From assembly GCF_049959315.1 (NCBI RefSeq), contig NZ_CP188201.1: a stretch of DNA of 64,000 bases, one strand, 5' to 3'. Numbering within the stretch: position 1 is the stretch's first letter; every line of letters starts with the position of its first letter. Position numbers and translations under genes: made by a program. Of this stretch, positions 44,532 to 52,866 are shown piece after piece. Source of the stretch: Serratia proteamaculans_D. Lineage in GTDB: Bacteria > Pseudomonadota > Gammaproteobacteria > Enterobacterales > Enterobacteriaceae. The notes below the pieces were generated by a model. The model saw only the letters and a list, made by a program, of their open reading frames with translations. It was not told where the DNA came from and did not search any database.

Positions 44532-46279
44532 TTTTCACCTTTTATATCAATCGTTTGATCGCCGGTCACATACGCCGACCATTGGCCCGAAGGGGGCTGG
44601 TAGCGGAATCCGCAGGCAAAGATAGAAGTGACCGTCCACGGGTAATCGAAGCTGTTTTGTTGGTGGGTGAAGGTATGCTCCGTAGTGCGGTCGGTGCCCT
44701 GGGCTTGAAAGAGCACCGTGGCTTTGAGCATTTCGGTGGGCAGAATGACGGTGATCCGCGCTCGCTGTGAGCCAAACTGCGGGAAGCTGTAAGCCCCGAT
44801 GGTGGTGGGCTGGGTAATCGGCATCGGCAGCGGCACAACGCCGCTGCCGGCAAGCTGATAGGCGGTTGCTTCGGTGTAGGTTTCGTCACCGAGGATCGGG
44901 CAGCTGAAGTAAGGGGCGGTGGCGGTTAAGGCCAAATTCTGCTGCCAGCCGGCAGAATGATAAAGCCCGCTAATTCGGCTTTCTCGGGCAAAACCCGGAT
45001 CAATATTGATGGTCAGAAACTGGCAGGGTAACGCGGCGTAATCCAGCACCAGAGCCTGTTGTTCGCATGACTGCCGTTCACCACTTAGGGTGCGCCAGTC
45101 GCCATCCTGCGGATAATTAACCCGGATTTGGTAGAAGAGGGGTTCGGTCTCCAGTGAGCTGGTATAAAAACGGAAGGTCAGCCGGCTCTGGTCGGGGCTC
45201 AGCAGCTGGGTTTGGCTCTGTTCCTGCGGGTAAATATCCCCCGGTGGTACAGTAAGTTGAATATCTATAGTGACGTTGCTTTTTAGCCCCAGCGGGAAGG
45301 CGTAGAAAACGTCTATCTCCCGTTCTCCCTGTGGGATTGGCGGGGCAGTAGTGCGGTGAATAATGGTATCAGGCGAGACCTTGGCGATTTGCTGTGCGGC
45401 GGCAAAAGGATCCAGTATAAAACACAGCGGGCGCTGGCTCAGTACCACCGAATCGAGTTTGAAAATTACCCGGCCGCCTTGAGCGGGTACCCGCAGGGCG
45501 ATCATCGCCGTATTGCTGGATGCGGGACCTGCGTAGGGAGAGCCCAACAGATTGTAGAGTCGGTCAAGGAACGTCTGGCTGAAAAGCAGATTTTCCTCGG
45601 GCTGGTTCTCCGGTAAGGGGGGACTGATTTGCAGCGGCAGCCGCGCTAGATCCTGGTAGAGATATTGCGTCAGCAGGCCATAGTCAAAGGCTACCCGGTC
45701 ATCGTTAACCAGAGGCGTGCCCTTGGCCCCGTCGGTCAGGAGCAGCATCAGCGCGCGGGGATCAAACTCGACGGAATACGCCAGGCGCGGCGATACCCCC
45801 TCAACAAAGCCGTCCAGCCGGGCATTAAAACCGAGGGTATCGTCGAGCAGGGTTTTCTCAATCAGTTGGGTACTGGCCGAGTTCAGCAAAATAATAAACT
45901 GGATACACTGGGCCGAATACCAGGTGGCGTCATAGCTTTGCCCGCGAAGAGCGCTGTGATACTCAATAGGGACGTCAAACCCCAGGCTACCGGGTAACAC
46001 CGGCAACACCTTCACCGCTTTATCCGGGTGTTGCTGCTTGAAATTCACCAGACTTTGGCCTGCGGCATACTGCAGTTCGGTAGTGAAATTCATCCAGCCG
46101 TAAATACTGTCGGTGCTGGGGCTGCGAACAATATCCAGCGAGAAAGCCAGTGGATCCGCGACCAGAATGCTGACCAAGTCCGGGTATAAGAAATAGCCAT
46201 CATTTTGTTGGTAGGTAGCGATAAACCTAAGCTGATCGCTAATGATAATCTGCTGAAAGTCTGGGTAGCCCTGATACAT
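44528..46279 (-). CDS. Leaderless beta-rich protein, unknown family, operon member 3
   Basis: A 583-residue protein without signal peptide. It begins MYQGYPDFQQIIISDQLRF and has the shared block NDGYFLYPDLVSILVADPLAFSLDIVRSPS. The C-terminal half is a run of beta segments (YSFPQFGSQRARITVILPTEMLKATVLFQA, YPWTVTSIFACGFRY). Like the others it lacks membrane segments. It begins 3 bp after the stop of the Hint-domain gene, so the two are tightly coupled. Confidence 0.62.
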   Translation of the reverse strand: MYQGYPDFQQIIISDQLRFIATYQQNDGYFLYPDLVSILVADPLAFSLDIVRSPSTDSIYGWMNFTTELQYAAGQSLVNFKQQHPDKAVKVLPVLPGSLGFDVPIEYHSALRGQSYDATWYSAQCIQFIILLNSASTQLIEKTLLDDTLGFNARLDGFVEGVSPRLAYSVEFDPRALMLLLTDGAKGTPLVNDDRVAFDYGLLTQYLYQDLARLPLQISPPLPENQPEENLLFSQTFLDRLYNLLGSPYAGPASSNTAMIALRVPAQGGRVIFKLDSVVLSQRPLCFILDPFAAAQQIAKVSPDTIIHRTTAPPIPQGEREIDVFYAFPLGLKSNVTIDIQLTVPPGDIYPQEQSQTQLLSPDQSRLTFRFYTSSLETEPLFYQIRVNYPQDGDWRTLSGERQSCEQQALVLDYAALPCQFLTINIDPGFARESRISGLYHSAGWQQNLALTATAPYFSCPILGDETYTEATAYQLAGSGVVPLPMPITQPTTIGAYSFPQFGSQRARITVILPTEMLKATVLFQAQGTDRTTEHTFTHQQNSFDYPWTVTSIFACGFRYQPPSGQWSAYVTGDQTIDIKGEK

Positions 46280-46282
46280 GAG

Positions 46283-47884
46283 TTATTTACCCGCCGCGTT
46301 GAGATGGTTGTGATAATCCTGATGCCATTCTTTTGGCAGTTTGCTCAGGATATTCGCCGGGCGTTGGTAATATTCATCTTCATAGATACGTTGCATCTGG
46401 AGGTCACCGACCAATATGCCGTTGGCATACAGGGTGTTGTCGTCGTACAGACCTTTGTCAGCGGGTGCTTCAGCCGCCAACTGCAGGTTATATACCTTCA
46501 GTTCTCCTTGTTGTTGCACCATGCTTATGATTTCGCACTCACCATCCAGAGTGATTAATTTGGTTGAGTGGTTTAATTCGCGAGCAATCACCACACCGGT
46601 TGAGGTAATAAAAGGGTGGCCAAGGCTGGTGGTGATGTTTTTTATTTCACCCTTGCTATTTCGTGCGCTTATTTCGATAAAATTTCTTTCCTGGCCATTA
46701 GTGATGGCTTCAATGCAGAGCGGTATATTGTTTCTCGATAATACGGACTCACCGATAGCAAGGTCGGAAATTGATTTTTCACAGCCATCCTTCATCAGGA
46801 TTTTTGTGTTCTCAGCCAGACAACCATAAACAATACGCATGGGTTTTAATAGCTCAGTATTTAAGAAGCGCTGGTCTGGCTCAAGACTTTTAGGGGCGTT
46901 GGTGATAAAGGTCGCAATGCTTTTCCCGTCGACATTGAGAATGACTTTGAAAACGTAATAAACCCATTCGCCAGAGTCAAAGTCAACCTGATTGAACCTT
47001 AGCCAGTCCAGATCCCAGGAGATATTGTCACCATTAATTCTGGTGTTGGCTGAATTGAAAATGTTGTAGTTGCCGAAAGGGGTGACAGGATCGCCGCCGG
47101 CACGAGTACGGATCAAATAAATGGTATTAATGGCTTTGACAGGTTGGCCCCCGTTGAGCTCAATTTGCCCCAGGTAGGTAATATTACCTTTAATCGGTAC
47201 CCTGACCGAGCCGTCATAATTATTGCGGTAATCACAGTCGGCCTCATCGCGGGTCAGGCAGATCTTGATTTCATTTGGATTAATAAGACTCCGCGGTGAC
47301 TCATTATAGATAATCTTTGGATAACTCTGGCTGGTAATGATTTCTGCTCCGTAGACAGTCTGGTTACCGATAGTCTGAGCAAAGGTATAAATCACCGTGA
47401 CCGGATAATCCGCAGCGATCTGGCTACCCGGATAAACCCCGTCGGCACTCAGGGCGCAGTCTGCGGCGTAAACATAGGCCTGGTTGTAGTTAACCGGCCC
47501 GACATTACCGGCCTCGCCGTCAAACAACCCAAGGGTCTGCGTGACGTTGGTCGCCGAGACGGGCAGGGAACCTATGGCATTGGCGCGGTAGTTGATGCCA
47601 TCGGTAGAGTCCAGCCGGACAATGCTGTATACCGGTTGAGCGGAGCCATTACCGGCATCGCTCAACCGGCCGGCACTGAGTTTAAGCCGTTTTGTCTGTT
47701 GCCAGCATTGAGTAAACTGCGGAGTATTGCCCGGGGTAAGACCGGCGAGTTTTAATTGAATATCGTAAAAACTGACCAGCAAGGGATCGCCGGGTTCAAT
47801 AATAAACAGACCGGCATTGCTATATTTGCTGATGACATTTTTAACAATAGTCTTCTCGTCTGATGTATAACCTTGTGCGATCAT
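46283..47884 (-). CDS. Protein with C-terminal Hint (hedgehog/intein) domain, operon member 2
   Basis: A 533-residue protein. Residues 1-354 form an unknown strand-rich N-part without signal peptide. From Cys355 (VYGCLAENTKILMKDG) a Hint domain follows: SISDLAIGESVLS, the histidine block TSLGHPFITSTG with Ser-Leu-Gly-His in place of the usual TxxH, KVYNLQLAA, and a terminal strand LYANGILVGD. Hint domains of inteins and hedgehog cleave the chain before the Cys. The usual terminal His-Asn is replaced by Gly-Asp, so N-terminal cleavage or acyl transfer is possible but splicing is not expected. The ATG at 47884 is used; a TTG at 47899 is an alternative. Lower GC than its neighbours. Confidence 0.72.
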   Translation of the reverse strand: MIAQGYTSDEKTIVKNVISKYSNAGLFIIEPGDPLLVSFYDIQLKLAGLTPGNTPQFTQCWQQTKRLKLSAGRLSDAGNGSAQPVYSIVRLDSTDGINYRANAIGSLPVSATNVTQTLGLFDGEAGNVGPVNYNQAYVYAADCALSADGVYPGSQIAADYPVTVIYTFAQTIGNQTVYGAEIITSQSYPKIIYNESPRSLINPNEIKICLTRDEADCDYRNNYDGSVRVPIKGNITYLGQIELNGGQPVKAINTIYLIRTRAGGDPVTPFGNYNIFNSANTRINGDNISWDLDWLRFNQVDFDSGEWVYYVFKVILNVDGKSIATFITNAPKSLEPDQRFLNTELLKPMRIVYGCLAENTKILMKDGCEKSISDLAIGESVLSRNNIPLCIEAITNGQERNFIEISARNSKGEIKNITTSLGHPFITSTGVVIARELNHSTKLITLDGECEIISMVQQQGELKVYNLQLAAEAPADKGLYDDNTLYANGILVGDLQMQRIYEDEYYQRPANILSKLPKEWHQDYHNHLNAAGK

Positions 47885-47973
47885 AATATCAGTACCCAAT
47901 AAGTTTCAGACATAAACGTACGCAGGCTATGGTGGCAATGAATAAAACCATAGCTAATTAAACGATTTATGAT

Positions 47974-48498
47974 TTATTTACAGGTTTCTTTGCAATAAGC
48001 ATAAATGGCACTCAGAGTGTCGGAACCAAGATATTCTTCGAATTGAGCATTGGTAGGTTCTATACGGGGATCCAACGTCATGGCATACAGTTCTTGAGCA
48101 AACATATCTTTGGTGGCAGCGGGCTTGCTTTTAAAATAAGTTTTTAACTTTCCCTTGCTGACTTTACGTATCCAGGCGAACTCGCCGCCAAGCGCTACTG
48201 TCCCAGTGAAGGTAAATACCTTGCTGGTGTAGAAAGTAATATCATTGGGAAAAACTTTATAGCGAACAACTTGCTGAACTTCAATATTATGCAGGGTTTC
48301 TTCCCAGGTCTCTCTTTTGATAACGTTTAAAGCAAAGTTCTTGCCGTCGACCGGGCCGTCTTTTGCATCAGCAGTTCCGCCAAATAACATCGGACAACCT
48401 CTGGCAAAACCTTCATTTTTCAAACCTAATAGAATAAAGTCATCATTCCCAACAGCAGCCGGATTGCTGTCAAGAATGACGTATTTTTTAATCGGCAT
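47974..48498 (-). CDS. Nudix-like hydrolase, operon member 1
   Basis: A 174-residue protein that begins the unknown operon. It has a Nudix-box-like segment: LFGGTADAKDGPVDGKNFALNVIKRETWEETLHNI; the RETWEE part matches the RExxEE core while the usual upstream Glu is not clear, and Leu replaces Gly near the end. Flanking strands (KYVILDSN, FARGCPMLFGG, YKVFPNDITFYTSKVFTFTG) fit the Nudix fold. Members hydrolyse nucleoside-linked or isoprenyl diphosphates; the substrate is unknown. The ATG at 48498 has AGGA seven bases upstream and is preferred over 48516. The next gene is separated by 89 bp. Confidence 0.65.
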   Translation of the reverse strand: MPIKKYVILDSNPAAVGNDDFILLGLKNEGFARGCPMLFGGTADAKDGPVDGKNFALNVIKRETWEETLHNIEVQQVVRYKVFPNDITFYTSKVFTFTGTVALGGEFAWIRKVSKGKLKTYFKSKPAATKDMFAQELYAMTLDPRIEPTNAQFEEYLGSDTLSAIYAYCKETCK

Positions 48499-49026
48499 GG
48501 TCTGGTCCTTATACATTTGTGAGTATAAAAATAGAATTTATTTTTCGGGTCGGGAGCGATGAATTACTCAACTTCAACAATAGCAATGGCGACTAAAAAA
48601 TCAACTGACACTTAAAAATAAATGAAGTATTTTTTGGTTGAGATCGAGATAACCAAGCAAATCACAGCGTTAAAAAAATAAAGAAAAATTTATTTAAAGA
48701 ATCAAATAAACAGGAGGGTTTTGTTTTTATTTCGCGACTTCCGATCTTTAATTTCATTAAATCAATGAATTGAACGACAAGGGCGATAAAGTCTTTTTAG
48801 AGTTGTTAAAATAATTTATGACACTTAGCTAAGCAATTAATTGTGTGATAGGAATTTCTTTAACCATAAAGGTTGTGAATAGTTAATTAAACAGTTGAAA
48901 TAGTCATCATATTGGTTGGGTAATGATATTTATACTTTGCTAATGATATGGAAGGGCGATGATTTGCCAAAGTGTTCGCCAGATTGGTCCGGTGAACACT
49001 TTAGAGTCGATGCCATCAGGTATCAC
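48499..49026. other. AT-rich promoter region of the unknown operon
   Basis: No gene is supported. The stretch is clearly more AT-rich than the flanking DNA, with poly-A/T tracts (48640-48690, 48790-48840), the composition expected for an H-NS-bound promoter of a horizontally acquired cluster. It holds a hairpin at its right end (48969-49002), assigned to the TetR gene. Confidence 0.5.
48969..49002. terminator. Terminator downstream of the TetR gene
   Basis: Arms AAAGTGTTC (48969-48977) and GAACACTTT (48994-49002), extended by three more pairs with one wobble, around a 10-base loop. It lies 24 bp beyond the stop of the TetR gene in its direction and so separates it from the unknown operon. 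Confidence 0.6.
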
Positions 49027-49641
49027 TCATGCCTGGGCGTTGGCATCCCAAACCGTCATCAATGCCGTAACGGCGTTATCCAGCACGCTGTAGTCAACGC
49101 CGTCCCGTGCCAGCGTCGAAACGCCTAACAGGAAGCTGTCGAACAGCGTGGCGATAACAGCAGGGTCAATCTGTTTTCTTAACTCGCCGCTTGCTATGCC
49201 TCGTTGAATGCAGCGACTAAAACCGTTCAAGGTACGTTGGCGTGAGTCTGTCAGTGGTTTCAGCGCCGCGGCATGCTCATCAGAACCGCCGGACATTACC
49301 GCCAAAGCCACCATGCAGCCTTTGGGATGGTGGTCTTCGCATTGCATCTTGACCGAGCGGCGCAAGGAAGTTTCAATCGCTTCTCTGGGTGGCAGCGAAT
49401 CATCCCATAACGCATCATTCACCCGTCCATAGCTATTGAGATAGCAGGACACCGTTTCGTTGAACAGCGCCTCTTTGGAACCAAAGGCAGCATAAAAACT
49501 GGGGGCGGTAATGCCGCCACCAATCTGTGCCTTAAGCTGTGCCAGAGAGGTGGACTCATAACCGTGCTGCCAGAACAGATGCAGCGCCTGCTGCACGGCC
49601 TGGTCGCGATCAAAGCGGCGAGGGCGTCCTATTTGTGCCAT
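49027..49641 (-). CDS. TetR family transcriptional regulator
   Basis: A 204-residue regulator. N-terminal helix-turn-helix GRPRRFDRDQAVQQALHLFWQHGYESTSLAQLKAQIGGGITAPSFYAAFGSKEALFNETV, a pattern close to the AcrR-type regulators of MFS exporters. The ATG at 49641 has GGAG six bases upstream. It is divergent from the MFS gene at 49819; three copies of a palindrome lie between them. Probably a repressor of the exporter and of itself. Confidence 0.88.
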   Translation of the reverse strand: MAQIGRPRRFDRDQAVQQALHLFWQHGYESTSLAQLKAQIGGGITAPSFYAAFGSKEALFNETVSCYLNSYGRVNDALWDDSLPPREAIETSLRRSVKMQCEDHHPKGCMVALAVMSGGSDEHAAALKPLTDSRQRTLNGFSRCIQRGIASGELRKQIDPAVIATLFDSFLLGVSTLARDGVDYSVLDNAVTALMTVWDANAQA

Positions 49642-49665
49642 GGCTGTCTCCAGATTTGCTAGTTG

Positions 49666-49804
49666 TATACCGATCGATATAAATGTCATTGACACTCAGA
49701 TGATACCCGCTTAGCATTATTATACCACTCGATACATAAATCAATTCTCGTGATGCGCTCACGGGGGCGGGTAAGTATCGCCCATATTTATACCGATCGA
49801 TATA
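49666..49804. promoter_or_regulatory. Three operator-like sites between TetR gene and MFS gene
   Basis: TATACCGATCGATATA occurs at 49666-49681 and again, in the same orientation, at 49789-49804. A third related copy, TATACCACTCGATACA, is at 49721-49736. The core CGATCG is palindromic. One site lies next to each gene start, so binding by the neighbouring TetR protein could control both promoters. Confidence 0.75.
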
Positions 49805-49818
49805 TAATGAGGTTATTG

Positions 49819-51033
49819 ATGAGCCAGACCCCAATCAATTGCACTGTAGAAGGGGATTTACCCGAACAGGCGCAGCGTTTGCCGATGGCAGCGCTACTGG
49901 CATTGGCCATGACCGGTTTTATCTGTATTGCCACCGAAACCTTACCTGCCGGTTTACTGCCGCTGATCGTTCCCGGCCTGCAGGTGTCGCCTTCACTGGT
50001 AGGACAGATGATTACCGCCTACGCGCTGGGTTCTGTACTGGCGGCCATACCCCTGACGCTTGCCACTCAACGCTGGCGTCGACGCAGTGTTTTGCTGCTG
50101 ACCATTGGCGGTTTTTTTGTCTTCAACACGGTCACTGCGCTTTCTTCCAGCTATGTTGTCACGCTGGCCGCGCGTTTTTTTGCCGGGGCGGCTGCAGGGC
50201 TGGCCTGGAGCCTGCTTGCCGCTTATGCGCGCCGCATGGTGGCGCCTCATCTGCAGGGAAAAGCCATGGCGGTTGCGATGGTGGGTGCGCCAATAGCGCT
50301 TTCGCTGGGGGTCCCACTGGGAACATGGCTGGGAACGGTGGTGGGTTGGCGCAGTGCTTTTGGTGTGATGTCATTGATGACGCTGGCGTTAATCGCCTGG
50401 GTGTTGGCAAAGGTGCCGGATTATCCTGGCCAGGCGGGTACTCAGCGGATGCCGCTGTATAAGGTATTGGTCACTCCGGGTGTCAGGTCGGTATTGGGCG
50501 TCGTCATGCTGTGGATGTTTGCGCATAACATTCTCTACACTTATGTTGCCCCTTTGGTGACGCCGGCCGGATTGGCCAGGCAGGTTGATGCGGTGTTACT
50601 TGTTTTTGGCCTGGCGGCGCTGGCGGGGATTTGGCTTACCGGCCGGGTGGTTGATCGCCATTTACGAAAGGCCGTGCTGGCCAGCCTGACGTTGTTCGCC
50701 GTGACGGCGTTGCTGTTGGGTATCGGTATTCACTCCGCGACTGCGGTCTATGTCGGGATGAGTCTGTGGGGGTTGAGTTTTGGCGGGGCCGCGACGTTAT
50801 TGCAGACTGCACTGGCGGACACTGCGGGCGAAGGGGCGGACGCCGCGCTGGCGATGAACGTCGTCATTTGGAACAGCGCCATTGCCGTCGGCGGCATTTT
50901 TGGTGGTCTGTTGCTTGACCACTTCGGGGCAGTGTCCTTCCCATGGGCATCGTTGGTACTGGTGCTGAGCGGCTTGGCGCTCACGATAGCGGCCAAACGG
51001 CATGGTTTTTCTGCCGAGGCACGCAAGGGGTAA
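49819..51033 (+). CDS. MFS transporter, drug-resistance type (DHA1)
   Basis: A 404-residue inner-membrane transporter with about twelve hydrophobic segments. Family landmarks: MTGFICIATETLPAGLLPLI in segment 1 (the EtLPaGLLp pattern of AraJ/SotB-like exporters), QRWRRRSVLLLTIGGF in the motif-A region, VGAPIALSLGVPLGTWLGTVVGWRSAF (motif C), and a second half starting NILYTYVAPLV. GAGG lies six bases before the ATG. Divergent from its likely TetR regulator. Confidence 0.85.
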   Translation: MSQTPINCTVEGDLPEQAQRLPMAALLALAMTGFICIATETLPAGLLPLIVPGLQVSPSLVGQMITAYALGSVLAAIPLTLATQRWRRRSVLLLTIGGFFVFNTVTALSSSYVVTLAARFFAGAAAGLAWSLLAAYARRMVAPHLQGKAMAVAMVGAPIALSLGVPLGTWLGTVVGWRSAFGVMSLMTLALIAWVLAKVPDYPGQAGTQRMPLYKVLVTPGVRSVLGVVMLWMFAHNILYTYVAPLVTPAGLARQVDAVLLVFGLAALAGIWLTGRVVDRHLRKAVLASLTLFAVTALLLGIGIHSATAVYVGMSLWGLSFGGAATLLQTALADTAGEGADAALAMNVVIWNSAIAVGGIFGGLLLDHFGAVSFPWASLVLVLSGLALTIAAKRHGFSAEARKG

Positions 51034-51079
51034 ATCACCGTAACGGTTACAGATGGCGCGAGTCTTGCGCCATCTGACT

Positions 51080-51274
51080 TCAGGCGTTATCCACGCGCGG
51101 ATTGGAATGCGTCGGCTGACTTGGATATTCCACCTGATGTTTATGCAGATAGTCGCGTATCAGCTGGCGGATCACCTGGGAGGGGGTGACGTCCTGCTGC
51201 AAACACAGCTCTTCCAACGCTTTCTTCTTATCAGGATCAATGAGTACGGTCAGGCGCGCCGTTTTCTTTTCCAT
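51080..51274 (-). CDS. Ribbon-helix-helix (CopG-type) protein
   Basis: A 64-residue basic protein with a ribbon-helix-helix pattern: TARLTVLIDPDKKKALEELCLQQDVTPSQVIRQLIRDYLH. The strand RLTVLI, the turn DPDK and the two helices are clear; the C-terminal tail (KHQVEYPSQPTHSNPRV) is probably disordered. Small DNA-binding proteins of this type repress their own operons. It is the last gene of a three-gene unit, and a long palindrome (52679-52700) precedes the first gene. An antitoxin role is also possible, but no toxin gene is adjacent. Confidence 0.78.
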   Translation of the reverse strand: MEKKTARLTVLIDPDKKKALEELCLQQDVTPSQVIRQLIRDYLHKHQVEYPSQPTHSNPRVDNA

Positions 51275-51330
51275 GATGGTGACTCCAGAGAATAATAATC
51301 AAATGACAATAGTTAAATGACCCTATCGGC

Positions 51331-52119
51331 TCAGCTAAAGTGCAGGCGTTCAATCTTGCGTGACAGGTAGCCGAGGTCACAGTTAAAACTCGGCCCAACT
51401 TCAGCACTAAGGCGACGCAGCAGGTTTAACGGCGTCTCGATTTCAGCCAATGTGGCATAGATAATCACGTTGCCGCTGGGCGCAACGCAGTACAACACGC
51501 TGTTAAACACCCGGTGCAAACTGTGGTACAGCAGTGAATCTTCATCGGGCACTTCATGGTAGTTCAGCACCAGCCAACCTTGTGGTGACAGCCGTCCGGC
51601 ACATCGCTGAAGAAAGCTTTGCGTACCCTGTTGCGGATCCATGCTGAAGGCGCTGTAGAGATCGGAAAAGATCAGATCATACAGCCGGGTTACCGGGGCA
51701 CGTAAAAAATCGCCCGCATCAGCAACGCGCAAGATAACCCTGTCGTCGGTGGGTAAGGTGAAATAACTTTGCGCAACAGAGACCACCGCTGCGCGCAGTT
51801 CCACCACTTCCAGCAGCATATTGGGGTCGTAGGCATGTAGTGCCCGTACCAGACCGCCGCCGCCCAATCCCAGGATCAGCGCTGCCGAAGGCGGCTGCCA
51901 GGCCACGGCCATCAGCATGGTTTTGATGTAGTTGTGAACCGGTACCTGTGGTGCATCGATGCACATTTTGCTTTGTTCGCAAATGCCGTCAAAACGCAGG
52001 GTTCGGTAGCCCTTGTGGTCGGAGACAATAATTTCACCGCAGTGGTCTTGCTCGCGAGCAATCACCTGGCCGCGAGGAGAAAAATCCAGGCTATTGAGCA
52101 ATTTATCAACCATAGACAT
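51331..52119 (-). CDS. Spermidine-synthase-like SAM-dependent methyltransferase-fold protein
   Basis: A 262-residue protein with the spermidine synthase/methyltransferase Rossmann fold. Motif I ALILGLGGGGLVRALHAYDP (glycine-rich), followed by LLEVVELRAAVVSVAQSYF (acidic tip of strand 2), RVADAGDFL and the YDLIFSDLYSAF strand 4. N-terminal sheet GEIIVSDHKGYRTLRFDG resembles the spermidine synthase N-domain. No typical putrescine-site Asp pattern (DxxDP) is obvious, so it may transfer something else. It lies 37 bp after the FabZ-like gene and 56 bp before the RHH gene, probably one operon. Confidence 0.75.
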   Translation of the reverse strand: MSMVDKLLNSLDFSPRGQVIAREQDHCGEIIVSDHKGYRTLRFDGICEQSKMCIDAPQVPVHNYIKTMLMAVAWQPPSAALILGLGGGGLVRALHAYDPNMLLEVVELRAAVVSVAQSYFTLPTDDRVILRVADAGDFLRAPVTRLYDLIFSDLYSAFSMDPQQGTQSFLQRCAGRLSPQGWLVLNYHEVPDEDSLLYHSLHRVFNSVLYCVAPSGNVIIYATLAEIETPLNLLRRLSAEVGPSFNCDLGYLSRKIERLHFS

Positions 52120-52156
52120 AGTAATTTCTTTAAGCCTCCATCAGAAAACGGCGGTG

Positions 52157-52612
52157 CTACTTACGAGCGCACATAAACTCGGCGGTACAGATGCGGCGGC
52201 CATTGACCGTGGCACGGCCGGTAAAGCGGGCAAGGCCGGAGCGCTGCCTAACAAAGGCGACATCCATACGAAGCTGATCGCCAGGCCGTGCCGAGCGATA
52301 GAAACGAGCGTGATGAATGGCGGCAAAATAGTAATGTTCGCCGGGTAATAGCGGGCTGAGAAAGTAATGGGCCAACAGGCCAGTGGTCTGTGCCAGTGCC
52401 TCCACCATTAATATGCCGGGAAACACCGTGGTCTGGTGGTGGCCAGTCCAGAAGGTCGGTTCATTGGCCGTGATATTTTTGATGGCACTCAAGCGGCCTT
52501 CGGCAACGGCAGTGCCGTCAGGCACAATGCGGTCAACCAACAGACAGGGGAAGCGGTGCGGCAGGATAGATTGAACATCCTGAAACTGTAGTGGTTTACC
52601 ATTGAGCGGCAT
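52157..52612 (-). CDS. FabZ-like 3-hydroxyacyl-ACP dehydratase
   Basis: A 151-residue hotdog-fold dehydratase. FabZ landmarks: ILPHRFPCLLVDRI, ITANEPTFWTGHHQTTVFPGILMVEALAQTTG, with the catalytic His in TGHHQ and Glu in MVEALAQ. It differs from housekeeping FabZ (GHFP is GHHQ) and is outside the lpxD-fabZ-lpxA cluster, so it is a paralogue with a specialised acyl substrate. The first gene of the unit with the spermidine-synthase-like and RHH genes. The Shine-Dalgarno is weak (AGGA at 13 bases), which fits low or controlled expression. Confidence 0.82.
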   Translation of the reverse strand: MPLNGKPLQFQDVQSILPHRFPCLLVDRIVPDGTAVAEGRLSAIKNITANEPTFWTGHHQTTVFPGILMVEALAQTTGLLAHYFLSPLLPGEHYYFAAIHHARFYRSARPGDQLRMDVAFVRQRSGLARFTGRATVNGRRICTAEFMCARK

Positions 52613-52678
52613 GATTGATTAGGGTCCTGTCAGCGGGACAAAGCTCAGCTTGTGCCGGCGTCTGTGCCTGTCGAAGTG

Positions 52679-52700
52679 TAATAACATTATAATGTTATTA
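52679..52700. promoter_or_regulatory. Perfect 22-bp palindrome upstream of the FabZ-like operon
   Basis: Arms TAATAACATTA and TAATGTTATTA form an uninterrupted palindrome 67 bp before the FabZ-like start. Being AT-rich and symmetrical, it looks like an operator, not a terminator, since no gene ends near it. The RHH protein of the same unit or an unlinked regulator could bind it. Confidence 0.65.
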
Positions 52701-52866
52701 TCATTGGATGCACCAAGTGAAATTAGATCTATAAGCGGACAAAGGTTTATTGGTGACAGGGTCACTAAAAAGGCAAGTTTAAAATATCACTCAATATACT
52801 GATTAGTATTAGGTTTAAACGGGAGGAGTGGTTAGCCGCCAGCAGAGGGTGACGGCTAACGGGGGA

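Noticed and set aside
52141..52326. Short frame overlapping the FabZ-like gene
   Set aside because: Out of frame with a well-matched hotdog-fold dehydratase.
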